A DNA stretch of 64,000 nt from an uncultured Sphingobacteriaceae bacterium (GTDB lineage Bacteria > Bacteroidota > Bacteroidia > Sphingobacteriales > Sphingobacteriaceae): positions 1 to 64,000 of the forward strand of contig CAMPKC010000013.1 of assembly GCA_946887045.1 (NCBI GenBank), given 5' to 3'. The position numbers and the translations under genes are program-made. The notes under the pieces were generated by a model, which did no database searches, was not told the origin of the DNA, and was given only the letters and a program-made list of their open reading frames with translations. Of the stretch, positions 54,969 to 64,000 are shown piece after piece; positions within the stretch are counted from its first letter, which is position 1, and the number at the start of each line of letters is the position of its first letter.

Positions 54969-55078
54969 TGTAGGGTGGTGAAACTGGCAGACACACCTCC
55001 TTGTCTCGGTGGCGGAGAATCTGGGAAATCCGGCGACGGGATAACCACTCCTTGAAGGTTCGATTCCTTCCCCTACAG
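54969..55078 (+). tRNA. Unusual class II tRNA with GUC (Asp) anticodon and 41-nt variable region
   Basis: Cloverleaf read by eye: acceptor TGTAGGG with CCCTACA; D arm GTG/CAC with G18G19 and A14 in place; anticodon arm CCTCC/GGTGG with a central U-U mismatch; loop UUGUCUC, giving U33, anticodon GUC and C38; T arm GAAGG-TTCGATT-CCTTC; discriminator G73. The variable region, 55013-55053, is 41 nt and folds into GGAG/CTCC, TGG/CCA and ATCCG/CGGGAT with a GCGA loop. No CCA is encoded. G73, G2:C71, G10, G34, U35, C36 and C38 match the E. coli AspRS identity set. C(-1):G73 could also pair, making an 8-bp acceptor stem. It is not an ordinary tRNA-Leu: the discriminator would have to be A. Confidence 0.72.
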
Positions 55079-55106
55079 CTAGGTTTATAATTGGTTAGTT
55101 AAATAT

Positions 55107-55138
55107 AGCTCCTGCCCATCAGGAGCTTTATTTTTTTG
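55107..55138 (+). terminator. Rho-independent terminator of the tRNA unit
   Basis: AGCTCCTG, loop CCCAT, CAGGAGCT followed by TTA and a run of seven T. A strong 8-bp GC-containing stem 28 nt after the tRNA. Confidence 0.9.
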
Positions 55139-55172
55139 TTAAGTTTTCTAAACTTAAATTCGCCATACATTT

Positions 55173-56318
55173 ATGAGAATCCTTTTTATATTTCTGTTTG
55201 CATGTATCGCAAAGTTATCTTTCGCTCAGGATATTTCTTTTGCCCGCAAAATGGTCGACACATTAACTTCATCTTATTTTTGGGGAAGGGGATATATTAA
55301 GGATGGAGCAGCAAAATCAGCCCGGTTTTTAAGTCGTGAATTTCAATCATACGGCTTACAACCGCTAAATGAAAGCTCTTTCCTCCAGGAATTTTCATTT
55401 CCTGTAAATACGTTTCCAGGAAAAATGGAAGTCCGGGTAGATGGTGTAAAGCTTTGCCCGGGCAGGGATTTTATAATTTCTCCTGAAAGCAGGGGAGTAA
55501 AAGCAAAATCAGATCTTGTGAAAAAAGACAGTTTGAGCTTTACAGACAGGACAAATCAGATCAGGGTCTCACTGGTGGATAAACTCACCTGGTCGGTTTC
55601 GCAGCAGGCAGCAAATTACACGTCCATATTGCTCAAAAAAAATGCTGTCAAATCTGATCCTGAAAAGATTAAACTCAATATTGAGAATGAGTTGGTCCGG
55701 AATTTTAAATCTCACAACGTCTGCGGGATAGTTAAAGGGACAGTTAATCCTGATTCCATGATTGTAATTACCGCACATTACGACCATTTGGGCGGAATGG
55801 GGAGTAATGTTTATTTTCCCGGAGCGAATGATAATGCCAGTGGGGTAGCTTTGATGTTAGGCCTCGCGAAGTTTTATGCTGCGAATCCTCAAAAGTATTC
55901 CATGGTTTTTATAGCGTTTTCCGGAGAAGAAGCTGGTTTATTGGGCTCTAAATATTTTACAGAACACCCGCTTGTTGATTTGAAAAAAATCCGTTTCCTG
56001 ATCAATACCGATCTGGCCGGAACAGGCGAGGAAGGTATCACGATAGTAAACGCAACGCAGTATAAGAAAGAATTTACCTTTCTGAATCAAATAAACGACG
56101 AGTTTAAGTATCTCACTAAAATTAGTTCCCGGGGTAAAGCAGCCAACAGTGATCATTACTGGTTTACAGAATATGGGGTTCCGTCGTTTTTTATTTACAC
56201 AATGGGTGGAATCCGGGCATATCATGATATTTATGATCGCGCCGAAACGTTGCCTTTAACCGAGCACGATGATTTGTTCCGGTTGATTACGAAGTTTAAT
56301 CAACGTTTAATGCAGTAA
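55173..56318 (+). CDS. Secreted M28-family aminopeptidase-like zinc peptidase
   Basis: 381 residues with a signal peptide (cleavage near SFA|QDI). The two-zinc site of M28 is complete: H202 and D204 (AHYDHLGG), D220 (GANDNASG), E252/E253 (SGEEAGLLG), D280 (INTDLAG) and a late His in AYHDIYD. An N-terminal PA-like or spacer portion covers about 20-190. It probably removes N-terminal residues from peptides outside the inner membrane. It has no T9SS sorting domain. Confidence 0.9.
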   Translation: MRILFIFLFACIAKLSFAQDISFARKMVDTLTSSYFWGRGYIKDGAAKSARFLSREFQSYGLQPLNESSFLQEFSFPVNTFPGKMEVRVDGVKLCPGRDFIISPESRGVKAKSDLVKKDSLSFTDRTNQIRVSLVDKLTWSVSQQAANYTSILLKKNAVKSDPEKIKLNIENELVRNFKSHNVCGIVKGTVNPDSMIVITAHYDHLGGMGSNVYFPGANDNASGVALMLGLAKFYAANPQKYSMVFIAFSGEEAGLLGSKYFTEHPLVDLKKIRFLINTDLAGTGEEGITIVNATQYKKEFTFLNQINDEFKYLTKISSRGKAANSDHYWFTEYGVPSFFIYTMGGIRAYHDIYDRAETLPLTEHDDLFRLITKFNQRLMQ

Positions 56319-56470
56319 TTTCCAAGGATCTGAGCTTTCGCTGTACTATCTTAATATTTCTGACCGGTATTGTTAGGCAAATTTCATGTTTTTGTCTTTA
56401 AATGTCTTCCATTTTAAATTATTTCTTCTTATTGTTTGAATTCCTAAGAAAAACCTCCTAGATTTACGGC

Positions 56471-56545
56471 AACTTTAGGGGTGCCGAACAGGCTGAGACA
56501 TACCCTCATAACTTGAACCAGGTAATACTGGCGTAAGGAAAAGCG
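56471..56545 (+). promoter_or_regulatory. TPP riboswitch aptamer
   Basis: The conserved blocks are present in order: AGGGGTGCC (56477-56485), GGCTGAGA (56491-56498), ACCCTCATAACTTGAACCAGG-like P4/P5 region and the closing GGTAATACTGGCGTAAGGAAA. P1 can form between CTTT at 56473-56476 and AAAG at 56540-56543. Thiamine diphosphate binding would control the thi operon that follows. The 150 nt between the M28 stop and the aptamer contain no convincing promoter match. Confidence 0.93.
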
Positions 56546-56564
56546 AAACTCATCTTTCTGATGA

Positions 56565-56599
56565 CACCTCCTGAAGTTATAATTCTGCATTTATGGAGG
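56565..56599 (+). promoter_or_regulatory. Expression platform of the TPP riboswitch
   Basis: CACCTCCTGAAGTT (56565-56578) is complementary to the 5' strand of the aptamer (56471-56483) over 13 pairs with one G-T pair and a one-base bulge. Its CCTCC (56567-56571) can instead pair with GGAGG (56595-56599), which includes the G of the thiS AUG. These two pairings exclude each other, as expected of a switch acting on translation start. Confidence 0.65.
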
Positions 56600-56796
56600 C
56601 TTTTATCAACAATCAACCATTTTCTTTATCAGGCTTAACAACATTAAGGGATGTTTTAATGCAACAGGATTTTCTCGACAAAAAGGGAATTGCTGTCGCT
56701 GTTAATAATTCTGTTGTTCCAAAAGCTGAATGGAATACCTACGAGGTTAAATCTGCTGATAAAATTACCATCATACGTGCTACCCAAGGCGGATAA
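56593..56796 (+). CDS. thiS: Sulfur carrier protein ThiS
   Basis: 67 residues with a ubiquitin-like beta-grasp pattern (MEAFINNQPFSL, DKITIIRATQGG). The C-terminal Gly-Gly is where ThiF adds AMP and where the thiocarboxylate forms, which is the sulfur source for the thiazole. The start codon is inside the riboswitch expression platform. It is the first gene of the operon, 16 nt before thiC. Confidence 0.94.
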   Translation: MEAFINNQPFSLSGLTTLRDVLMQQDFLDKKGIAVAVNNSVVPKAEWNTYEVKSADKITIIRATQGG

Positions 56797-56806
56797 AAAT
56801 CAATAA

Positions 56807-58681
<1,875 letters not shown>

Positions 58682-58775
58682 GGGACTTTAGAAATAAGTA
58701 TAGCGGGCTGTGGATGATAGAAGCCTTCTGGTTGAATTATCCACAGCTTTTCCCAAATCCTTTGAGCAGAGGCAA

Positions 58776-59366
58776 ATGTTTGATAAATTAATAGTAATAA
58801 CAGATCCTGAATTTTTTGAAGGAGAAGCTGAGACTTTGAACCGGCTTTTTGATGGAGGCCTTACGCGACTACATGTAAGGAAACCTAAAAGCTGCAAAGA
58901 AGAACTTCAGAAGCTTGTACGCGATATCGATTCAAGTTTCAGAACCTGCATTACTATTCATCATCATTCGGATTTATTATCGGAGATGGGACTGGGAGGC
59001 TTGCATTTCTCTTATCCTGATATCCGGAATCAAGCAGATTTAACTGAAAATTACACAGTTTCGTGCTCTTTGCATCAATGGGAAGAACTGGCGGATGTAC
59101 AGGAAAAGATAGATTATTGCTTTATGAGTCCGGTGTTTAACAGCATTTCAAAAGTCGGGTATCAGGCCAATAAGAAATTATTGCAGGTTCCTTCATTTGC
59201 TCAGAATGTTTTTGCTTTAGGCGGAGTAACTGAGGCTAATTGTAAGGATGTGATGGATAGTGGCTATTCAGGTATTGCCGTATTGGGTCATTTATGGATT
59301 AATAAAGCGAAGGCTTTTGAGCGGTTTACTGTTTTAAGAGAGAAATTGCTGGCGTATGGAAACTAA
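58776..59366 (+). CDS. TenI/ThiE-like thiamine phosphate synthase-family protein
   Basis: About 196 residues from the ATG at MFDKLIVIT, preceded by AGAGG; an ATG 22 codons upstream would add an unrelated leader. A small TIM barrel: LTRLHVRKP, CITIHHHSDLL, LGGLHFSYPD and VFALGGVTEANCKDVMDSGYSGIAVLG. The residues that bind the pyrimidine diphosphate in true ThiE (VQLRxK, INDR) are altered, so it may be the thiazole tautomerase TenI, or a divergent synthase. It overlaps thiD by 11 nt. Confidence 0.75.
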   Translation: MFDKLIVITDPEFFEGEAETLNRLFDGGLTRLHVRKPKSCKEELQKLVRDIDSSFRTCITIHHHSDLLSEMGLGGLHFSYPDIRNQADLTENYTVSCSLHQWEELADVQEKIDYCFMSPVFNSISKVGYQANKKLLQVPSFAQNVFALGGVTEANCKDVMDSGYSGIAVLGHLWINKAKAFERFTVLREKLLAYGN

Positions 59367-60090
59367 AAGACCCATGGTTGTAAGTATTGCAGGCTTCGAT
59401 CCGAGTGGTGGTGCGGGGATATTAGCAGATATTAAAACCTTTGATCAACACCGGGTTTACGGATTGGGGGTTATCACCGCAAATACTTTCCAAACCGATT
59501 CCTTTGTTGAAGATGTACACTGGATACCTGCACCCAAGATAAAGGATCAACTGAGTTTGCTTATCGATCGCTGGAATCCTGAGTGGTTTAAAATAGGAAT
59601 TATTGAAAACAGTGATGTGCTTGAACAGATTCTGGTTTTTATCATGGAGAAAAATCCTCAGGCGAAAATTGTCTGGGACCCTGTATTGTGTTCAAGTTCA
59701 GGGTTTTCACTGTTCAAATCTGATCATTCAATTACAAAACTTTTAAAATACATCACAGTTCTTACCCCGAATCTGCCTGAGTTTGAATTTTTAATTGGTT
59801 CTGAGGAGAAAGCTGTCTCGTTGTCACAGCAAACCATGATCTATTTAAAAGGAGGGCACCGTGAAAAAGCTCGGTTAGGCGAAGATTGGCTTTATTGGAA
59901 TGGGGACAAATATATTCTGCAACCATTTTTACTCGGCAATCCGAAACATGGCTCCGGGTGCATTCTTTCATCTGCAATTTGTGCAAATCTTGCCTTAAAT
60001 ACGCCAGTGCCTATTGCATTTGAAAAGGCGAAACACTACATAGAAAAAGTTTTAAGCTCTAACCCAACCTTATTAGGCTGGCACACATAA
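59356..60090 (+). CDS. thiD: Hydroxymethylpyrimidine/phosphomethylpyrimidine kinase ThiD
   Basis: 244 residues. Ribokinase fold: SIAGFDPSGGAGILADIKTF is the family start, WDPVLCSSSG comes mid-way and the catalytic loop is GSGC (usually GTGC) in NPKHGSGCILSSAI. It phosphorylates the pyrimidine twice. The chain is about 20 residues shorter than E. coli ThiD, as is common in Bacteroidota. The start overlaps the preceding gene. Confidence 0.9.
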   Translation: METKRPMVVSIAGFDPSGGAGILADIKTFDQHRVYGLGVITANTFQTDSFVEDVHWIPAPKIKDQLSLLIDRWNPEWFKIGIIENSDVLEQILVFIMEKNPQAKIVWDPVLCSSSGFSLFKSDHSITKLLKYITVLTPNLPEFEFLIGSEEKAVSLSQQTMIYLKGGHREKARLGEDWLYWNGDKYILQPFLLGNPKHGSGCILSSAICANLALNTPVPIAFEKAKHYIEKVLSSNPTLLGWHT

Positions 60091-60093
60091 CAT

Positions 60094-60735
60094 ATGATAA
60101 GTAATTTACACTTTATATCGCAGGAAACGCCGGAACTTACTCATTTGGAAAGCATTGAAAATGCATGCAAAGCAGGGGTAGAGTGGGTTCAATTACGTGT
60201 CAAAAATAAAACTATAGAAGAAACTATCGCGATAGCAAAACAAGCTAAAATAATTTGTGATGCTTTTAATACTAAATTGATTATCAATGATCATCCTTCG
60301 GTTGCCAAAGAAGTCGGCGCCTACGGACTTCATCTCGGAAAGGAAGATATGCCCGTTGCTGAAGCCAGAAAAATTGTAGGAGATAAGATGATTATTGGAG
60401 GTACTGCAAATACTATAAACGATATTATCACTCATGCGAAGAATGGGGCGAATTATATTGGTTGTGGCCCCTTCCGTTTTACTAAAACAAAGGCAAAACT
60501 TAGTCCGATTTTGGGTGCAGAAGGTTATCGCATTATTACTGCAGAAGCAAAAAAGTTGGGCATTACTATTCCTATAATAGCAATAGGAGGAATAGAGACG
60601 GAGGATATTTCCTCTATTCTGGAAACCGGGATGTATGGCATTGCCGTGTCGTCGTTGATCGCTTTTTCAGACCAGCCGGATAAAGAAGTGAGTAAAATTA
60701 AAGAATTATTGAAAGGAGAAAATACGCTATGCTAA
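60094..60735 (+). CDS. thiE: Thiamine phosphate synthase ThiE
   Basis: 213 residues. Motifs of a true Thi[10 protein letters not shown] (pyrimidine and Mg binding), [33 protein letters not shown] (phosphate loop) and IIAIGGI near the end. It joins the pyrimidine and thiazole parts. The stop overlaps the thiG start by 7 nt. Confidence 0.94.
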   Translation: MISNLHFISQETPELTHLESIENACKAGVEWVQLRVKNKTIEETIAIAKQAKIICDAFNTKLIINDHPSVAKEVGAYGLHLGKEDMPVAEARKIVGDKMIIGGTANTINDIITHAKNGANYIGCGPFRFTKTKAKLSPILGAEGYRIITAEAKKLGITIPIIAIGGIETEDISSILETGMYGIAVSSLIAFSDQPDKEVSKIKELLKGENTLC

Positions 60736-61490
60736 AAGTAGCTGATAAACTGTTTAATTCCCGATTATTTACCGGGACAGGGAAGTTCAGTCACCCCGAA
60801 TTAATGGAGGCTGCTTTAGTAGAAAGCGGTTCTGAATTAGTGACTGTGGCTTTGAAGCGTGTGGATATTAATGATGCTCAAGATGATATTTTAGTTCATT
60901 TGCGGCACCCGCAAATTAATTTATTGCCAAATACCTCTGGTGTTCGTACTGCAAAGGAAGCGGTTTTTGCAGCCCAGCTTGCCCGTGAAGCACTTGAAAC
61001 CAATTGGTTGAAGCTCGAAATTCATCCGGATCCAAAGTATTTAATGCCTGACCCTATAGAAACTTTAAAGGCTGCGGAAGAGTTGGTGAAGCTGGGTTTT
61101 ATTGTATTGCCTTACATTCATGCCGATCCGGTATTGTGTAAACGCCTCGAAGAAGTTGGGGTATCTGCTGTTATGCCTTTAGGATCACCGATTGGAAGCA
61201 ATAAGGGCCTGAAATCTATTGATTTTCTGGAGATAATTATTGAGCAAAGTAACGTTCCGGTAGTGATTGATGCGGGAATAGGCTCGCCCTCCGACGCTGC
61301 TAAAGCCATGGAAATCGGCGCCGATGCTGTTTTGGTGAATACGGCCATCGCAGTTTCTGATAACCCGGTACAAATGGCCAGAGCGTTTAGGATGGCGGTA
61401 GAAGCTGGTAGAATGGCGTATGAGGCTAAACTTGCCCGACCAGTAAAACATGCTGCGGCAAGTAGTCCGTTAACTGCATTTTTAGACTAA
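60729..61490 (+). CDS. thiG: Thiazole synthase ThiG
   Basis: 253 residues. [18 protein letters not shown] is the family start; [10 protein letters not shown] holds the Schiff-base Lys; [13 protein letters not shown] and [29 protein letters not shown] form the phosphate-binding end of the barrel. With ThiH and ThiS it makes the thiazole phosphate from deoxyxylulose phosphate. An 84-nt gap separates it from thiH. Confidence 0.96.
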   Translation: MLKVADKLFNSRLFTGTGKFSHPELMEAALVESGSELVTVALKRVDINDAQDDILVHLRHPQINLLPNTSGVRTAKEAVFAAQLAREALETNWLKLEIHPDPKYLMPDPIETLKAAEELVKLGFIVLPYIHADPVLCKRLEEVGVSAVMPLGSPIGSNKGLKSIDFLEIIIEQSNVPVVIDAGIGSPSDAAKAMEIGADAVLVNTAIAVSDNPVQMARAFRMAVEAGRMAYEAKLARPVKHAAASSPLTAFLD

Positions 61491-61574
61491 AGTTCTATTC
61501 GCGTCTGCTTTGCACATTTTTTGCAAATCGAAGGCTTTTAAATTTTGATTTTTGAATTTTAACTTTATCAGAGC

Positions 61575-62687
61575 ATGACTTTTGAAGATATATTCAGGCA
61601 ATATTCCTGGGATGAAGTAAAAGCGAGCATTTATTCAAAAACTGCTGCAGATGTTGAAGCAGCTTTACAGAAACCGCAAAGAGATCTGGAAGATTTTAAA
61701 GCATTGGTTTCGCCCGCAGCTGCTCCTTACCTGGAACAGATGGCTCAATTAAGTCATCAACTTACTTTGCAGCGTTTTGGTAAAGTGATTCAGATGTACA
61801 TCCCGATGTATTTATCTAACGAATGCCAGAATATTTGTACCTATTGCGGTTTTAGCGTCGATAATAAACTCCCCCGGAAAACCCTCACAAATATGGAAAT
61901 CATGTCGGAGGTGGCATGTATAAAGGATATGGGTTACGAGCATATTTTGCTGGTGAGCGGAGAAGCTACAAAAACGGTTGGTGTTGATTATTTCAAAAAA
62001 GTACTTCAATTGATTTCACCCCATTTCTCTAATATAGCGATGGAAGTGCAGCCCCTGGAGCAGGAAGAATATGAAGAATTGGTTCCTTTTGGACTGCATA
62101 CTGTGTTGGTTTACCAGGAAACTTATCACGAAGATGATTACAAAAAGCATCATCCGAAGGGTAAAAAGTCTAATTTTAGTTATCGTTTAGAAACACCGGA
62201 CAGATTAGGAAAAGCAGGAGTTCATAAAATTGGTTTAGGTCCGTTGCTGGGTTTAGAAGATTGGCGAACCGATTGCTTTTTTACGGCTCTGCATCTTAAT
62301 TATCTGGAACGCAAATATTGGAAAACAAAATATTCTATTTCATTTCCCCGTTTGCGGCCGTTTTCTGGCGGATTAGAGCCCAAAGTTGATATGAGCGACA
62401 GGGAGCTCGTTCAGCTGATTTGTGCGTATCGTATTTTTAATTCAGAAGTTGAATTGGCATTGTCAACCCGCGAATCCGAAAACTTCAGAAACCATGTGCT
62501 TAAGCTCGGAATTACCTCTATCAGTGCCGGATCAAAAACAAATCCCGGCGGATACACGGTTGCCAAAGAGTCATTGGAGCAATTTGAAATTAATGATGAG
62601 CGCTCTCCTGAAGTGATTGCCGAAGTAATAAGGCAGCAGGGTTATGAACCGGTTTGGAAAGATTGGGATCAATGTTTGATTCATTGA
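61575..62687 (+). CDS. thiH: 2-iminoacetate synthase ThiH
   Basis: 370 residues. Radical SAM motif C84-x3-C88-x2-C91 (NECQNICTYCGF). It splits tyrosine to dehydroglycine and p-cresol for thiazole assembly, so it is the oxygen-sensitive route rather than ThiO. The C-terminal region NPGGYTVAKESLEQFEINDERSPEVI is typical. It ends the operon; no thiF/moeB gene follows. Confidence 0.96.
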   Translation: MTFEDIFRQYSWDEVKASIYSKTAADVEAALQKPQRDLEDFKALVSPAAAPYLEQMAQLSHQLTLQRFGKVIQMYIPMYLSNECQNICTYCGFSVDNKLPRKTLTNMEIMSEVACIKDMGYEHILLVSGEATKTVGVDYFKKVLQLISPHFSNIAMEVQPLEQEEYEELVPFGLHTVLVYQETYHEDDYKKHHPKGKKSNFSYRLETPDRLGKAGVHKIGLGPLLGLEDWRTDCFFTALHLNYLERKYWKTKYSISFPRLRPFSGGLEPKVDMSDRELVQLICAYRIFNSEVELALSTRESENFRNHVLKLGITSISAGSKTNPGGYTVAKESLEQFEINDERSPEVIAEVIRQQGYEPVWKDWDQCLIH

Positions 62688-62867
62688 TGGTTTTTCGAAA
62701 AATAAGGTTCTTCGCAAATCGACCGATTGTAGTATATTAGTTTTATTTTACTGATTTTGGGATGCTGGTTGGCTATCCTATTCCGGTTCAGATGGTTGAT
62801 TTTATGTCGGGCGGATGAGGTTTTTATTCGTTTGAATTCTTATGTAGGTCCTGCTTTCGGTCGAATT

Positions 62868-64000
62868 TTGAAAAAATTACTACTTGTATTTATTTTAATC
62901 AGTCAATCCCTCCATTGTCTTGCCCAGCTTTGCGGCACTCCGGGTTTGGACGGGTCGGGTAATATTACCGGATCAATAAATACATATTTTCCCGTTGCCG
63001 GGGATATAACACTTACCGCCGGATCAAAAACTCTTAAACTGGCTGCTGTTCCTCCCAATGATTCTTATGGAAATAGCTTTGGCACAAAGCCCATAAGCGC
63101 TGGTGATATGTTATTAATCATTCAAATGCAGGATGCATCCATCAACTCGTCAAACGATAATAGATACGGGTCAAATAATTCAGCTTCCGGTCCTGATAAT
63201 TTAGGTGGAACAGGATTTACGGACCTGGGTAATTCTGGTGTATTCGAATATGCAATTGCTACGAACGCTGTTCCGCTTAGTGGCGGAGACGTGACTTTTA
63301 AAGGTGCTGGGACGGGTAAGGGTACCGTAAATTCATATTACAATGCTGCAGAGACTGCAAGCCGAGGCAAGAGAACATTTCAAGTGGTACGCGTACCGCA
63401 ATATTCAAATCTGATATTATCTTCTGACATTAAAACGCCTCCCTTTAATGGAATTGCAGGTGGTATTATAGCCTTTGATGTTTCCGGTAGTATGGACTTT
63501 AATAATTTTACTATTGATGCAAGTGCGAGAGGCTTTCGGGGTGGATATGGTCCGGTAGGAAATTCTGGCGGAAACATAACTGATGTTTATATGGTGCCTT
63601 CCAGTGATACTCGATCGGTAGGCAAAGGAGAAGGGATTGCTGGTACTCCGAGATATATGTGGGACGGATTTAACCAGGTAGTTAATCCTACTGAAGGACT
63701 TCCCGGTGGTTCTTACGGTAAAGGTGCTCCCGGAAACGCCGGCGGTGGCGGAAATGATCATAATGCAGGAGGCGGTGGCGGCGGAAATGGTGGACAAGGT
63801 GGAGTAGGAGGGGATGGTACATATACAGTTGGAGGCTCACCTAATACCTTTCCTAATGGTGGTCGTCCCGGATCAACTACGTATACAACTCTGAATCCGG
63901 ACATTACCCGTATGATAATGGGTGGCGGCGGTGGCGGCGGAGATGCCAATAACGCTTTGAACGGCGTTAAAGGTGGCGTTGGCGGAGGAATAATATTAAT
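62868..64000 (+). CDS. Glycine-rich secreted surface protein, 5' part
   Basis: The frame starts with TTG (MKKLLLVFILISQSLHCLAQ, a clear signal peptide) and stays open for 377 codons to the right edge. The mature N-terminus LCGTPGLDGSGNITGSINTYFP is followed by beta-rich sequence, then a low-complexity Gly/Asn region from about residue 285 (runs GGGGND, GGGGGGNGG, GGGGGGG). This resembles the N-terminus of large Bacteroidota surface proteins that end in gliding-type C-terminal domains; that end is not in the window. The gap 62688-62867 shows no clear feature. Confidence 0.7.
   Translation, partial: MKKLLLVFILISQSLHCLAQLCGTPGLDGSGNITGSINTYFPVAGDITLTAGSKTLKLAAVPPNDSYGNSFGTKPISAGDMLLIIQMQDASINSSNDNRYGSNNSASGPDNLGGTGFTDLGNSGVFEYAIATNAVPLSGGDVTFKGAGTGKGTVNSYYNAAETASRGKRTFQVVRVPQYSNLILSSDIKTPPFNGIAGGIIAFDVSGSMDFNNFTIDASARGFRGGYGPVGNSGGNITDVYMVPSSDTRSVGKGEGIAGTPRYMWDGFNQVVNPTEGLPGGSYGKGAPGNAGGGGNDHNAGGGGGGNGGQGGVGGDGTYTVGGSPNTFPNGGRPGSTTYTTLNPDITRMIMGGGGGGGDANNALNGVKGGVGGGIIL

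Noticed and set aside
54969..55078. Ordinary tRNA-Leu with a long variable arm
   Set aside because: The D arm resembles tRNA-Leu, but the anticodon loop reads GUC, the discriminator is G, and the variable region is about twice the usual maximum.
63715..63935. Short tandem repeats suggesting a CRISPR or satellite
   Set aside because: No fixed repeat-spacer lengths; the pattern is Gly codons within an open frame.
63758..63949. Proline-rich minus-strand frame at the right end
   Set aside because: It is the reverse complement of glycine-rich codons (GGC/GGT to GCC/ACC) of the surface protein.

Overview
The window looks like chromosomal DNA of a member of the Bacteroidota, most likely the Sphingobacteriaceae (Pedobacter/Mucilaginibacter/Solitalea-like). 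This is inferred from type IX secretion (T9SS) parts and substrates, the gene order CBS - NAD kinase - DUF6089 - uppS - bamA - ompH - ompH, promoters of the Bacteroidota type (TTG/TTTG, about 20 nt, TAnnTTTG), few Shine-Dalgarno sequences and low-to-medium GC. No phage, insertion sequence, CRISPR array or rRNA was seen. Most of the window is housekeeping sequence.

Layout. 1-52: first codons of a leftward transketolase-like gene. 235-5402: a T9SS/surface block (collagen-like fibre protein, gliding-type C-terminal-domain protein, PorP/SprF, PorE-like OmpA protein). 5425-8812: a leftward group (Bcp peroxiredoxin, M23 peptidase, FAH hydrolase, T9SS type A cargo). 9002-17508: Kup, an APC permease, an M3 peptidase, a UbiA-family prenyltransferase, EngB, a VOC protein and EF-P. 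17731-20564: ubiE with a translationally coupled PorT-like gene, an SDR and a YqeY protein. 20662-28544: the conserved NAD kinase/UppS/BamA/Skp block. 28675-36342: nuoHIJKLMN, the membrane arm of complex I plus NuoI, without nuoA-G. 36468-46110: a long PurF-type protein, LysE, a sugar MFS transporter, dCMP deaminase, a 55-residue small protein, a CinA-like protein, an M16 peptidase pair and a PfkB kinase. 46140-54683: a leftward esterase and GH1-like hydrolase, then a small barrel protein, an alpha/beta hydrolase, topoisomerase IB, TauE/SafE, DUF6064 and HscA. 54905-55138: a self-contained unit for an unusual tRNA. 55173-56318: a secreted M28 peptidase. 56471-62687: a TPP-riboswitch-controlled thiamine operon (thiS, thiC, TenI-like, thiD, thiE, thiG, thiH). 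62868-64000: the start of a glycine-rich surface protein that runs off the right edge.

The most unusual locus is the tRNA at 54969-55078. It has a long-variable-arm (class II) body, a 41-nt variable region that folds into a capped helix, a GUC (Asp) anticodon, and the residues known as aspartyl-tRNA synthetase identity elements. It has its own promoter and terminator. Also notable: a TPP riboswitch whose three mutually exclusive pairings can be read directly, a NuoK lacking the second conserved membrane glutamate, a complex I operon split at nuoH, very strong palindromes between bamA and ompH and across stop codons, and a probable unannotated 55-residue gene.
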